A DNA stretch of 13,843 bases from Methanobacteriota archaeon (GTDB lineage: Archaea; Halobacteriota; Methanosarcinia; Methanosarcinales; Methanosarcinaceae): assembly GCA_030837265.1 (NCBI GenBank), contig JAUPKV010000456.1, forward strand, positions 1-13,843, written 5' to 3'. How positions within the stretch are numbered: position 1 is the first letter of the stretch; every line of letters begins with the position of its first letter. Below the pieces are notes generated by a model. That model had not been told where the DNA came from and did no database searches. It was given only the letters and a program-made list of their open reading frames with translations. Shown piece by piece: positions 1-7,290 of this stretch. Position numbers and translations under genes: made by a program.

Positions 1-1378
1 GATAATTTAACCTGGCCCAATTGGCCACAAAATCAAAAGCCCACCAGGCAGAGCTTCTGTCGAATTTTTGCGGGTCACCCGTCTGATAAGATTTGGGTAA
101 ATCAAGCGCCTTTACAGCAAAGGGAACGAAACAGGTGGTATATGCTACGTCCGGGCCAAACCAGCACAAACCCCTGGTTACTTCAGGAATTTCCGGAGTT
201 TTGGACCTGAGCTGGTTGACATAAGTATATCCTTGATAAAAGACCGAGATAGGTCTTTCCCAGGCACCGTACATATGCTGGTCTGTTGTAACATTATTTT
301 GATTCCCATCATACGGACCTGTGAAACGACTGGGATCACCGTAAGGGCCGGCAGCTACACCTTTGGTCATATCAAATTGAGTCCCTTCATAATGGTCCCT
401 GTATAGTGAAAAGACATCATGCAGGGTAAGAGGGCACTTTGGTTTGATTGAAAAAGGATAATCGGTGGCATAACTTCCATCTTTAATGTCTTTAAAACCT
501 CTGGTCACCCACGGACTTAAAGCCAGATCGGGATTGACCCGGTCCATAACCCGCCAGACCCGGCGCAAGGAATAATAGGGGTGGTTATATTCACCACTAC
601 TCACAGCGGGGAGCCAGTCCAGTGGGCTGTCCAGAGGTTTCCACCAGCCTAATTTCTCTAACCCGGGTTTGAGCAGTTTGGAATAAACATAATTCTTATT
701 ATTATCTTTAATTTGGCGGATTCGAAACTCATTGGCAGCAACAAAGAAGTCCCCATCGGGAACTCTCTGGGCCACCCAGCCGGAATGATATTTTTCATCG
801 GACAAAGCACACATCTCAAAGACCCAGGCCTCGTCTTCGTCAGCCAGCAGCAATGTTTCTCCGGTTGAGTATAGTCCGTATTCGTCAATTAGCTTACCCA
901 TAAGCTCAACGGCTTTCGAGGCCGTTTTGCAACGTTCCAGTGCAATCCGGGAGAGTTCCTGGCTATAAAGGATCCGGATATGCTTACCGGTTTTTTCTGC
1001 TTCCTCAGCAGTTACTGGCCCGGGTTGGTATTTAGCGCCATTAGTACATTCTCCCATCATCAGGTTGTGTTCGTTCATGATCCCATAGTTGCCGTCAAAA
1101 TAAGCATAAGTGTGTTTCACCTGGGGAATATAGCCAATGGGCTTTGCCCAATCAGGATAGTTAAGACGTGGATTTTGATATCCCTGGCCCCGTTTAGAGG
1201 TCATTATACGGGGATAACGATAGTGTTCCGAAAAGACTTGCCGCATTGCACCTTGCTCATGATCCTGGGCAGGTACGTAGATAATCCTTTGATCTGCCAG
1301 TTCATCATCGTCGGAATGAGCTACCATTATCGAGCCATCTGCACTGGCACCTTTGGTAATGATCATCGTTGTGCACAT
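1..1378 (-). CDS. C69-family dipeptidase (Ntn hydrolase), 3' end beyond window
   Basis: This is a peptidase family C69 (PepD-like) dipeptidase, expected to cleave dipeptides in the cytoplasm. The visible part is 459 residues with no stop, so the C-terminus lies off the left edge; family members usually run to about 470-570 residues. The protein begins Met-Cys-Thr-Thr. Removal of Met would expose Cys2 as the N-terminal nucleophile, as the family requires, and there is no signal peptide. Family-like motifs follow: a YGIMNEHNLMMGEC stretch (residues 98-111) and WVFEMCALS (185-193), then WVAQRVPDGDFFVAANEFRI (201-220). The ATG at 1378 is preceded by AGAGGT about 8 nt upstream, and Cys2 independently fixes this start. 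The gene stands alone, transcribed away from the dehydrogenase at 1587-2567. Family assignment is firm; substrate range is unknown. Confidence 0.88.
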   Translation of the reverse strand, partial: MCTTMIITKGASADGSIMVAHSDDDELADQRIIYVPAQDHEQGAMRQVFSEHYRYPRIMTSKRGQGYQNPRLNYPDWAKPIGYIPQVKHTYAYFDGNYGIMNEHNLMMGECTNGAKYQPGPVTAEEAEKTGKHIRILYSQELSRIALERCKTASKAVELMGKLIDEYGLYSTGETLLLADEDEAWVFEMCALSDEKYHSGWVAQRVPDGDFFVAANEFRIRQIKDNNKNYVYSKLLKPGLEKLGWWKPLDSPLDWLPAVSSGEYNHPYYSLRRVWRVMDRVNPDLALSPWVTRGFKDIKDGSYATDYPFSIKPKCPLTLHDVFSLYRDHYEGTQFDMTKGVAAGPYGDPSRFTGPYDGNQNNVTTDQHMYGAWERPISVFYQGYTYVNQLRSKTPEIPEVTRGLCWFGPDVAYTTCFVPFAVKALDLPKSYQTGDPQKFDRSSAWWAFDFVANWARLNY

Positions 1379-1538
1379 GATTTTAACCTCTGATATTTCG
1401 AAATAATTTATAAAATTTAAAATACAGAATAAAAATACAATAAAAGTCAATATATAAAATAGTTAGAAACATTATAAATTTATTGGATAATAAGAATCTG
1501 CCATATCAGACAAACTGTAAAGTTTAAATGGAAGTTAG

Positions 1539-1545
1539 AAAAAAA
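1539..1545 (-). terminator. Oligo-U terminator candidate after the dehydrogenase gene
   Basis: On the minus strand a run of seven T lies about 42-48 nt past the stop codon of the gene at 1587-2567, flanked by a short AAGTT/AACTT inverted repeat. Archaeal RNA polymerase commonly stops at oligo-U tracts. It also sits upstream of the dipeptidase gene, so it could insulate the two. No experimental support is visible. Confidence 0.35.
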
Positions 1546-1586
1546 GAACTTAAAAGTGAGAATCTGCATTAAGGAAGAACATTTGT

Positions 1587-2567
1587 TTAGAACATTTTTA
1601 CGTACCTTCCAAGCCCTTTACTAAGAGCCCTCTGATAAACCAGATGTGCGCTTGCAACATCCTGAATGGCAAGGCCAGTTGAGTCAAAGATTGTTATCTC
1701 ATCTTCACTTGTCCGGCCGGGCTTCAAGCCTACAATCACTTCTCCGAGCTGGGAATGGATATCATTTTCAGAAATATAGTTCTTGGAAAGAGGAACATTT
1801 ACTTCTCCTGAATGAAGTGCCTGAACAATATCATCCACTACTATTTTGGAGCGGATGATAAGCTCGGGATCGAGTTCTTCTTTCCCAACGGCATCAGCTC
1901 CTATCGCATTTATGTGAGTGCCAGCTTTGATCCACTGGGCCCTTATTATGGGCTTACGAGTTGGGGTTGTTGTCACAAGGATATCACAGTCACAAACTTC
2001 CTCAATTTTCTCTACATAAAGGACCTCACAGGATACGATATCCGCAGCATCCCGAATAAACTTTTCACAGCTTTCTTTCGTCCTGGAAGTAACTTTCACC
2101 AGTTCAGGCTTAAAAACTTGATTAAGAGCCTCAAGCTGGGATCTTGCCTGGATTCCGGCCCCTACCATACCGATAACCTTTGAATCTTTTCTAGCCAGGT
2201 ATTTTGCAGCAATCCCACCTGCAGCTCCGGTCCTGATATCGGTAAGGAATGTCCCGTCCATAATTGCTATAGGCTCACCTGTTTTAGGGGAAATAAGAAC
2301 AATTAGCGCCATTACAGTTGGAAGCCCAAGAGCCGGATTTCCCGGGTGGACATTAACGATTTTCACGCCAGTAATATCCTCGTCCTCAAGATATGCAGGC
2401 ATTGTTCGCAGGTCTCCGTTATAAGCATTGTAGTAAAGGTAAGATTTCGGGGGCATCTGAACCTTTCCAAGCCCATGCTGTCTAAAAGCACTTTCTACGA
2501 CCTGCATATCGGAATGCATGTCAATAACACTTTTAACTTCGTCTTGAGTGAGCCACAATACTTCCAT
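1587..2567 (-). CDS. Alanine dehydrogenase / ornithine cyclodeaminase family enzyme
   Basis: This is a 326-residue NAD(P)-dependent enzyme of the ornithine cyclodeaminase/mu-crystallin family. It closely resembles in layout the archaeal alanine dehydrogenase type (alanine + NAD to pyruvate, ammonia and NADH). Visible features are MPPK with Lys41 and RTGAAGG with Arg112 in the substrate-binding half, the Rossmann GAGIQA at 136-141, CDILVTTTPTRKP at 194-206, and HINAIGAD at 218-225 with Asp225 at the position of the catalytic Asp of cyclodeaminases. The length is normal. I chose the ATG at 2567 because GGAGGTT sits 6 nt upstream; an in-frame GTG at 2591 would add 8 residues but would place that Shine-Dalgarno inside the coding region. 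The gene is divergent from the DUF434-type gene. Motifs alone cannot separate alanine dehydrogenase from ornithine cyclodeaminase or other amino/imino-acid activities. Confidence 0.85.
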   Translation of the reverse strand: MEVLWLTQDEVKSVIDMHSDMQVVESAFRQHGLGKVQMPPKSYLYYNAYNGDLRTMPAYLEDEDITGVKIVNVHPGNPALGLPTVMALIVLISPKTGEPIAIMDGTFLTDIRTGAAGGIAAKYLARKDSKVIGMVGAGIQARSQLEALNQVFKPELVKVTSRTKESCEKFIRDAADIVSCEVLYVEKIEEVCDCDILVTTTPTRKPIIRAQWIKAGTHINAIGADAVGKEELDPELIIRSKIVVDDIVQALHSGEVNVPLSKNYISENDIHSQLGEVIVGLKPGRTSEDEITIFDSTGLAIQDVASAHLVYQRALSKGLGRYVKMF

Positions 2568-2700
2568 ACTAAGAACCTCCAACCTGAACACAAGCAGGTC
2601 CAGTTGAAAAACAATTTTGATCGAATAAAACCGAAAACAAAAACCTCAGGCAAATAGAATGCCGGGTTCACACATTGTTATTTTTATTTGCACGAATATG

Positions 2701-2748
2701 TATATATAATGTATTTCATTCATTTAAGAACTTCCTTCCGGAGAGGAG
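2701..2748 (+). promoter_or_regulatory. TATA box and Shine-Dalgarno for the DUF434-type gene
   Basis: TATATATA at 2701-2708 is a good archaeal TATA box, predicting a transcript start near 2730. A purine-rich GGAGAGGAG at 2740-2748 follows. Its distance of 9 nt to the ATG at 2758 fixes that start over the out-of-frame ATG at 2754. The 190-nt spacer also has to hold the promoter of the divergent dehydrogenase, for which I see only a weak A/T-rich candidate near 2682-2692. Confidence 0.5.
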
Positions 2749-2757
2749 AAAATATGT

Positions 2758-3468
2758 ATGGGAGATATGCACCAGAACCCAATTGATATTTCCGGCCCCA
2801 ATCTGAGAGAAAAATTGCTTAAGCCTGCCAGGGATATTCGAAGCCTTCTCCGCTGGGGTTACCCGAAGTTTGCAACTATCGGTTTTGTCTCTACTCATTC
2901 CGGGCTCAGTGTTGAAGAACGTTACATTCTTGCAAGGGTAATTATGCCTCCTGACAGGGTAATTTCCAGAATTAATAAGAAAATAGCCTGTAGAGGCTTG
3001 AAGGACAGAGAAATCCTAATAGATGGGTTTAATGTGCTCCTCTGTGTGGACAGCCTGCTAAAAAAAGCGCCTATTTGGTTCTGCGATGACGGTTTCGTAA
3101 GAGATACTCGCTACTATTTCAGCAAGGCAAAACAGGTTGAAGATATCGAGGAATCTCTTGATCTGGTGCTTCATTTCCTTTCCGAAGTCCATTCGAAATC
3201 AGTCATTTTCCTTCTGGATGCTCAAATCAGCCGAAGCGGAGAACTTGCAGGTCTAATCCGCCGTAAAATGCACGAAAACGGACTTATAGGGGATGCTCGA
3301 ACTTCAAAAACTACAGATTTCGAATTAAAAACTACCGGAGGGAATCCTGAAAAGAGTTTTATAATAGCAAGCTCCGATGGGATAGTGATCGATTCAGTCC
3401 TACGGGTAATTGACATACCTGCCTGCCTGATGGAAAAAATGGGAATAGAACCGATCAGGCTTTTTTAA
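2758..3468 (+). CDS. DUF434/DUF5616-type protein, probable PIN-like fold
   Basis: A 236-residue soluble protein of an archaeal and bacterial family of unknown function. The N-terminal part (residues about 15-80, with LRWGYPKFATIGFV and a following SVEERYILAR) looks like DUF434. The rest looks like the domain usually paired with it. Three acidic motifs stand out: ILIDGFNVLL at 86-95 (Asp89), LLDAQISRSGELA at 152-164 (Asp154), and ASSDGIVID at 204-212 (Asp207). Their order and character resemble PIN/NYN nuclease active sites (IDG-N, then D, then SSD), so a metal-dependent RNase role is a reasonable inference but not shown. The start is set by GGAGAGGAG 9 nt upstream. The gene is single, divergent from the dehydrogenase and convergent with htpX, so its neighbours give no functional clue. 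The stop codon lies in the U-tract of a terminator hairpin. Confidence 0.75.
   Translation: MGDMHQNPIDISGPNLREKLLKPARDIRSLLRWGYPKFATIGFVSTHSGLSVEERYILARVIMPPDRVISRINKKIACRGLKDREILIDGFNVLLCVDSLLKKAPIWFCDDGFVRDTRYYFSKAKQVEDIEESLDLVLHFLSEVHSKSVIFLLDAQISRSGELAGLIRRKMHENGLIGDARTSKTTDFELKTTGGNPEKSFIIASSDGIVIDSVLRVIDIPACLMEKMGIEPIRLF
3425..3466 (+). terminator. Intrinsic-type terminator overlapping the end of the coding region
   Basis: GCCTGAT at 3425-3431 pairs perfectly with ATCAGGC at 3454-3460, and six T follow immediately at 3461-3466. The TAA stop (3466-3468) begins on the last T. The hairpin lies entirely inside the last codons of the DUF434-type gene, just before the convergent htpX gene begins its 3' end at 3504. 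Confidence 0.6.
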
Positions 3469-3503
3469 TCCGATTCGATTCTTTTGTACGCAGTGCTATC
3501 CAA

Positions 3504-4385
3504 CTAACGCATTTCTTGTTGCATCTGTTCAAGTTTGGCTATCCTTTTTTCCACGGACGGATGGGTGGAAAAGAGGTCCATGACCGAAGACCCTGAAATA
3601 GCAGGGATAATGTAAAAGGCATTCATTCCTTCCATTTTCCTCAGGTCTTCCCGTGGAACACGATCCATAAGCCCGCTTATTTTCATCAGGGCTGATGCAA
3701 GATCTGAAGGCTGCCCGGTAATAACTGCCGAACCCCTGTCTGCCGCATATTCCCGATATCGAGAAAGTGCACGGATCAGCAAAAAACTGACAACCCATAC
3801 TACAATTGAAATCAACCAGACGATCAAAAGGCTTCCTCCGTCACGCCGTCGATCTTCTCCCATGTTAAAGTAAAGGCTGTAACGGACAAAATAGAAAGCC
3901 ACTGTTGAAAGGAAACCGGCTATCGTCAGAACTGCCATATCTCGGTTCTTAACATGGCTTAACTCATGGGCAAGAACCGCCTCGAGTTCTGCAGGAGAGA
4001 GTTTATTCAGAATTCCCGTAGTAACTGCAACCACTGCTTTATTCGGACCCCGGCCGGTTGCAAAAGCGTTTGGAACTTCAGTCTTGACAATTGCCACCTG
4101 CGGCTTCGGAAGGTCGGCTATTGCACAGAGCCGCGTAATCATCCCATGAAGTTGCGGGGCTTCGGTTTCAGAGACTATCTGAGCTCCGGTAGTCCAGAGG
4201 ACCATTTTATCCGAATAAAAATATTGAATACCCATGAAAAGGCCGACAAATAAAATCATGAAGAACGGAGGTGCCCCATAGTACGAAAGGAATGCCAGGA
4301 AAAAGAGGTAAACTACTGCAAGAAGAAACATCGTAAACAGCATCCGTCCTTGAAGACCTAAATCTCTTTCCCACTTTCTTTTCAT
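3504..4385 (-). CDS. htpX: HtpX family membrane zinc metalloprotease (M48B)
   Basis: HtpX is an integral-membrane zinc endopeptidase that degrades damaged or misfolded membrane proteins. This 293-residue protein has the expected plan: two N-terminal membrane helices (about 16-34 and 38-56), the catalytic HELSH at 140-144 (His140, Glu141, His144), two further helices (about 153-171 and 185-205), and REYAAD at 211-216 supplying the third zinc ligand Glu212. STHPS at 273-277, near the C-terminus, is also typical. I chose the ATG at 4385: GTGGAG lies about 6 nt upstream, whereas the in-frame GTG at 4397 is itself part of that Shine-Dalgarno. The 3' end converges on the DUF434-type gene with a 35-nt gap. 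The promoter region carries a palindrome and a direct repeat (separate entry). Confidence 0.93.
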   Translation of the reverse strand: MKRKWERDLGLQGRMLFTMFLLAVVYLFFLAFLSYYGAPPFFMILFVGLFMGIQYFYSDKMVLWTTGAQIVSETEAPQLHGMITRLCAIADLPKPQVAIVKTEVPNAFATGRGPNKAVVAVTTGILNKLSPAELEAVLAHELSHVKNRDMAVLTIAGFLSTVAFYFVRYSLYFNMGEDRRRDGGSLLIVWLISIVVWVVSFLLIRALSRYREYAADRGSAVITGQPSDLASALMKISGLMDRVPREDLRKMEGMNAFYIIPAISGSSVMDLFSTHPSVEKRIAKLEQMQQEMR

Positions 4386-4419
4386 ATTTTGCTCCACAAA
4401 ATATATTTAAAATCCGATT

Positions 4420-4457
4420 AATATTATAATATTGAATCTTATAATAATGAATCTTAT
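4420..4457 (-). promoter_or_regulatory. htpX: htpX upstream region: TATA-like palindrome plus direct repeat
   Basis: A perfect 14-bp palindrome AATATTATAATATT at 4420-4433 is placed to act as the htpX TATA element, with a predicted start near 4400 and the Shine-Dalgarno at 4391-4397. Immediately upstream of it, TGAATCTTAT occurs twice in the same orientation (4433-4442 and 4448-4457), 15 bp apart. A repeat in this place could bind a regulator; that part is inference. Confidence 0.35.
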
Positions 4458-4509
4458 GATCAAATTAATTTTTAATTTCCGCTTCATTAATAGGCGAAAG
4501 ATTCTGAAA

Positions 4510-4872
4510 TCATGCAATATCATTACGCATTTCCGGATATCTTAATTTCTCAATAATTCTCCGCGTCATTTTTGCTGGCGCCCATCCTGCATGAAACATT
4601 GCTGCTGCTAAAAGCAGCACGCGATGAAATGATATATTAAATTTATTAGATATCACTGTCGCTTCTGTCCAGTTTGGTTCCCGATCTATACTCTTTAATT
4701 CTTGCATGATGATAAATGCATCAGTGAAAGCCTTTCGTGAAACGCTATTTACAGCTCGTATTTCACCTATGATTTCCATCGCTTCAGACACTGTTTTACC
4801 TTCAAGAAATAGCTTTGCCAATTCTGTTTCTCCTTTTGTGGGACATCGACGGGAAATTTGAAACACTTCCAT
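4510..4872 (-). CDS. Small protein of unknown function (120 residues)
   Basis: I do not recognise this protein. It is 120 residues, soluble, predicted to be mostly helical, with one cysteine (Cys10), a hydrophobic helix around VLLLAAAMFHAGWAPA (85-100) and a basic C-terminal helix (KMTRRIIEKLR, 101-111). It has no membrane segment, signal peptide or known metal motif. The in-frame sequence upstream of the ATG reaches a stop within six codons with no other start, so the start is well bounded. There is no Shine-Dalgarno. A TATA-like TAATATATCA lies about 20-28 nt upstream, which would suit a leaderless transcript. It lies upstream of htpX on the same strand with a 124-nt spacer that has its own promoter-like sequence, so co-transcription is possible but not implied. 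It could be a lineage-specific gene. Confidence 0.6.
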   Translation of the reverse strand: MEVFQISRRCPTKGETELAKLFLEGKTVSEAMEIIGEIRAVNSVSRKAFTDAFIIMQELKSIDREPNWTEATVISNKFNISFHRVLLLAAAMFHAGWAPAKMTRRIIEKLRYPEMRNDIA

Positions 4873-5228
4873 GACGCGTATTAAGAATTATGATATATTA
4901 AGAATTAAATTCTTTTGTGATTGGATAAATTTGAAATTGAACAATTATTCTGTAAAACCTTTAGAACTTTGTAAAATCTGTAGAAAGCTAGCAAACTGCT
5001 AGTAGAAGAATAATTGGCTAAAATATAAGCTTACTTTTTGAAATAAAAGATCAGTAGATTTGAATTTAGAAAATAAACTTTACACAACTTTTAATTGCAC
5101 AAAAAATCTTCAATAAAGCAATTAATACTTATTAAGCTTGTCTTTAACCATTTTGAGTAAAGCCCGTGAGTGAAAGAATAGTCCCTTATCCGCCCAGGTA
5201 GAGTTATCGGATATTAAAATCTAAAGAC
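4873..5228. other. AT-rich spacer, no gene seen
   Basis: No convincing reading frame or RNA gene on either strand. The left end holds the probable promoter of the small gene ending at 4872 (TATA-like sequence near 4890-4900). CTAGCA/TGCTAG at 4988-5002 forms a small 6-bp hairpin with a 3-nt loop. A slightly more GC-rich patch at about 5162-5212 does not fold into a tRNA shape that I can see. From about 5224 rightwards the sequence matches the downstream flank of the second propeller gene. Confidence 0.5.
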
Positions 5229-5275
5229 AAAAAAGTTGTTTGAGGGTCATTTTTCTGTTGATCAATTCCCCTCAA
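5229..5275 (-). terminator. Hairpin + U-tract terminator of propeller gene 1
   Basis: On the minus strand, 46 nt past the stop codon, TTGAGGG (5275-5269) pairs with CCCTCAA (5246-5240) around a 22-nt loop, and T6 follows at 5234-5229 after five bases. The stem and U-tract are kept in copy 2 while the loop has changed, which supports a real structure. Confidence 0.65.
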
Positions 5276-5321
5276 CTTATAGTTTTAATCTATAATTTTG
5301 AATTCGGATTACATTCTGTTA

Positions 5322-6656
5322 TTACTTAGACACAACGATATAATTAGTCTTTTTCAGCGTATTGCTTCCGTCACCATTTTTAACTGTTAAGGTGACAGTG
5401 TATTTTCCTGCTTTTGTATATTTGTGTATTGGGTTCTTTGTTGAAGAAGTAGCACTCTTATCACCGAAGTTCCAGCAATACGATGTGGGTGATCCGGTGC
5501 TTTTATCAGTGAATTTTACTGATAATGGTGCTTTTCCTTTAACGCATGATGCTGAAAATGCAGCTACAGGAAGTACTTTTTTACCTCTGGTTGTTGATTT
5601 CCCTCCGATAAACTGTCCGAAAGCAAAGGTCATATTTCCTACTTTCACTGTTGCTGTAACTTTGTTTGTGGCTGTATTAATTACGGAAACAGTTCCGCTT
5701 AACAAGTTAGCAGCATATACCTTTGTTCCATCAGGAGTGATGGAAATTCCAAACGGTGTTATTCCTCCATTTACTGTAGCTATAACCGCTTTTGTGTCGG
5801 TATTGATTACAGAAACTGTGCCATTCTCTGGATTTGTTACATATAATCTTGTTCCTGCCGGGTTAATTGTGATTCCAAAGATTCCTTCATCCAGATTCAG
5901 CGTGTCTGTAACGTTGTTTGTGGTAGTGTCAATTACCGAGATAGTTCCACTGTCGCGATTTACCACATATACCTTTGTCTGTGCTGGGTTAGCTGCAATT
6001 CCTTCTGGTTCATTTCCTACATTCACTGTAGTTTCAACAGTATTTGTAACCTTATTAATTATTGTGACGGTGTCGTCATCATAATTAGTTACGTATATAT
6101 AATTACCTGCAGAAACGATACCTTCTGGACCATCTCCAACGTTCAATGTGGATATAACAGTGTTTGTGACTTTATCAATTACAGAGACGGTGTCATCTTC
6201 ACTATTTGCTACATATACGTAATTCCCTGCGACTGTAACACCTATAGGATCATTTCCTACATCCACCGTAGATTTAACAGTGTTTGTAGCCGTATTAATC
6301 ACAGAGAGGGAATCGCTTAAAGAGTTTGCAATATATACTGTTGTTCCATCCGAGCTGATTGCAACTCCAATTGGAAAACGTCCTACAGTCACATTAGCTA
6401 TAACTTTGTTTGTTGTAGTATCAATTACAGATACGGTACCATTAGGTACTTGACCTGAAAGCACCGAACTGCCATGAACTGGACTACCGTGAGGTGCAGA
6501 ACCCATAATGGTAAAATTTAAACTTGGAACATATGCATAGGTGCATGCCGACACAGTGGATGTGAAAAAAATTAAAAATGATAGCAAGATTCCACTGAAG
6601 ATCAGTGCCTTTTTTTTCATACTTATATTGTTTTTCATATCGAGTTGTTTTCCCAT
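5322..6656 (-). CDS. Secreted YVTN beta-propeller + PKD surface protein, copy 1
   Basis: A 444-residue exported protein. Residues 1-37 form a signal peptide (KKK at 14-16, hydrophobic 17-35) ending in TVSA before Cys38; this lipobox-like end suggests a lipid-anchored protein outside the cell membrane. Residues about 73-345 hold seven repeats of about 42 residues of the form TVSVI-T-TNKV--TV-VG--P-GI----G--VYV-N, a seven-bladed YVTN propeller. Blade 5 is atypical, with LDEGIFG in place of the usual VG--P-G turn. Residues about 362-443 are a PKD domain with the typical YCWNFGDKSATSS (393-405) and a GKYTVTLTV strand. I chose the ATG at 6656 because GGGGA lies 4 nt upstream and is kept in copy 2; an upstream in-frame ATG at 6686 has no Shine-Dalgarno. 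In Methanosarcina such proteins are cell-surface proteins with suggested adhesion or cell-cell roles. No C-terminal membrane anchor is present. Confidence 0.85.
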   Translation of the reverse strand: MGKQLDMKNNISMKKKALIFSGILLSFLIFFTSTVSACTYAYVPSLNFTIMGSAPHGSPVHGSSVLSGQVPNGTVSVIDTTTNKVIANVTVGRFPIGVAISSDGTTVYIANSLSDSLSVINTATNTVKSTVDVGNDPIGVTVAGNYVYVANSEDDTVSVIDKVTNTVISTLNVGDGPEGIVSAGNYIYVTNYDDDTVTIINKVTNTVETTVNVGNEPEGIAANPAQTKVYVVNRDSGTISVIDTTTNNVTDTLNLDEGIFGITINPAGTRLYVTNPENGTVSVINTDTKAVIATVNGGITPFGISITPDGTKVYAANLLSGTVSVINTATNKVTATVKVGNMTFAFGQFIGGKSTTRGKKVLPVAAFSASCVKGKAPLSVKFTDKSTGSPTSYCWNFGDKSATSSTKNPIHKYTKAGKYTVTLTVKNGDGSNTLKKTNYIVVSK

Positions 6657-7193
6657 ATAATCCCCACATTTTTCCTGTATGTACATATCGAATTTGAAGT
6701 AAATTTTACCCCTTAAATATGACTAAATTTATTTTACCAGTGCAATATACTCTATAATTATATTTAATACTTTCTGATATATAGCCTAGTTTATATTTTT
6801 ATACTGTTAAAGTATCATTTTTTCCAATATATTCCTATTTGTGTTCAATTAAACATTTTAATAAACAGTTTCCTGTTAATGCTTAAGACCTTTACAATTA
6901 AGACCAAAAATTGGTATAAAAATTCAATACTTCATACCATTCAAAATAGTATGTCAGCTACTATAGAGTAAAAAGCTTCAAACTGTGTATATCATTGGTT
7001 CCAATGAGATCTTTAAGTTGCATTTACTGATGCACCAATATAAAAGACAGATTTAACCTTTGAGAAAAAAATCGATGAAGAAGAGTTTCATTAGACAACT
7101 AAAATTTATAGAGCTATTACTTAGGAAACTGTTTATGCTTCAATCGCTTAAAACATTCCCTTAAGATCCAAGTCAAAGAAAGAATAAACGGAC
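6657..7193. other. AT-rich intergenic region between the two propeller genes
   Basis: No gene seen. The part next to 6656 is the leader and promoter region of propeller gene 1. CATTGGTTCCAATG near 6992-7005 is a compact palindrome. ATAAACAGTTTCCT at 6861-6874 recurs inverted as AGGAAACTGTTTAT at 7123-7136, a perfect 14-bp inverted repeat enclosing 248 bp without an open frame. No target-site duplication flanks it. Confidence 0.5.
6753..6782 (-). promoter_or_regulatory. Conserved upstream promoter block, propeller gene 1
   Basis: These 30 bases are identical to 8883-8912 upstream of gene 2, in otherwise diverged spacer DNA. On the coding strand they contain TTAAATATAATTATA, a good archaeal TATA element, predicting a leader of about 80 nt here. 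Identity of the block in both copies is what I see; promoter function is inferred. Confidence 0.5.
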
Positions 7194-7240
7194 AAAAAAG
7201 TTGCTTGAGGGTCATTTTACTTTTAATTAATTTCCCTCAA
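7194..7240 (-). terminator. Hairpin + U-tract terminator of propeller gene 2
   Basis: TTGAGGG (7240-7234 on the minus strand) pairs with CCCTCAA (7211-7205), followed after five bases by T6 at 7199-7194. It has the same stem, loop length and spacing as at 5229-5275 with different loop bases. Confidence 0.65.
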
Positions 7241-7290
7241 TTTATAGTTTAATCTTATATTTTTGAATCCGAATTAAATTCGGTTAGGAC

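Larger units (their letters stand above)
5224..6900 (-). repeat. Tandem gene duplication, copy 1
   Basis: This unit holds the first YVTN/PKD gene with its terminator and promoter region. It aligns along its length with copy 2 (about 7189-9030), including about 95 bp after the stop codon and roughly 200 bp or more before the start. The ends are approximate, read by eye from where similarity fades. Confidence 0.8.

Noticed and set aside
980..1393. Plus-strand open frame of 137 codons
   Set aside because: Lies antisense inside the dipeptidase gene, which has a strong family match and a ribosome site on the minus strand.
2568..2591. GTG start at 2591 for the dehydrogenase
   Set aside because: It would translate through the strong GGAGGTT ribosome site that serves the ATG at 2567.
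5150..5215. GC-richer patch checked as a possible tRNA or small RNA
   Set aside because: No acceptor stem, TPsiC-like GTTCRANNC or anticodon arm could be arranged.
5362..6084. Long open frame on the plus strand (240 codons) opposite propeller gene 1
   Set aside because: It mirrors the repetitive Val/Thr-rich coding of the real gene; a similar shadow occurs opposite copy 2. It has no ribosome site and ends inside the repeats.
6657..6686. Longer starts (ATG at 6686 and the equivalent 8679) adding 10 residues to the propeller proteins
   Set aside because: No Shine-Dalgarno before them; instead the shared GGGGA lies just before the ATG at 6656 and 8649.
6861..7136. A 276-bp segment with perfect 14-bp terminal inverted repeats (ATAAACAGTTTCCT / AGGAAACTGTTTAT) resembling a MITE
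   Set aside because: No target-site duplication at the ends, and the left arm aligns with the equivalent region upstream of propeller gene 2, so it predates any insertion. Probably chance in AT-rich DNA; a genome search for further copies would decide.
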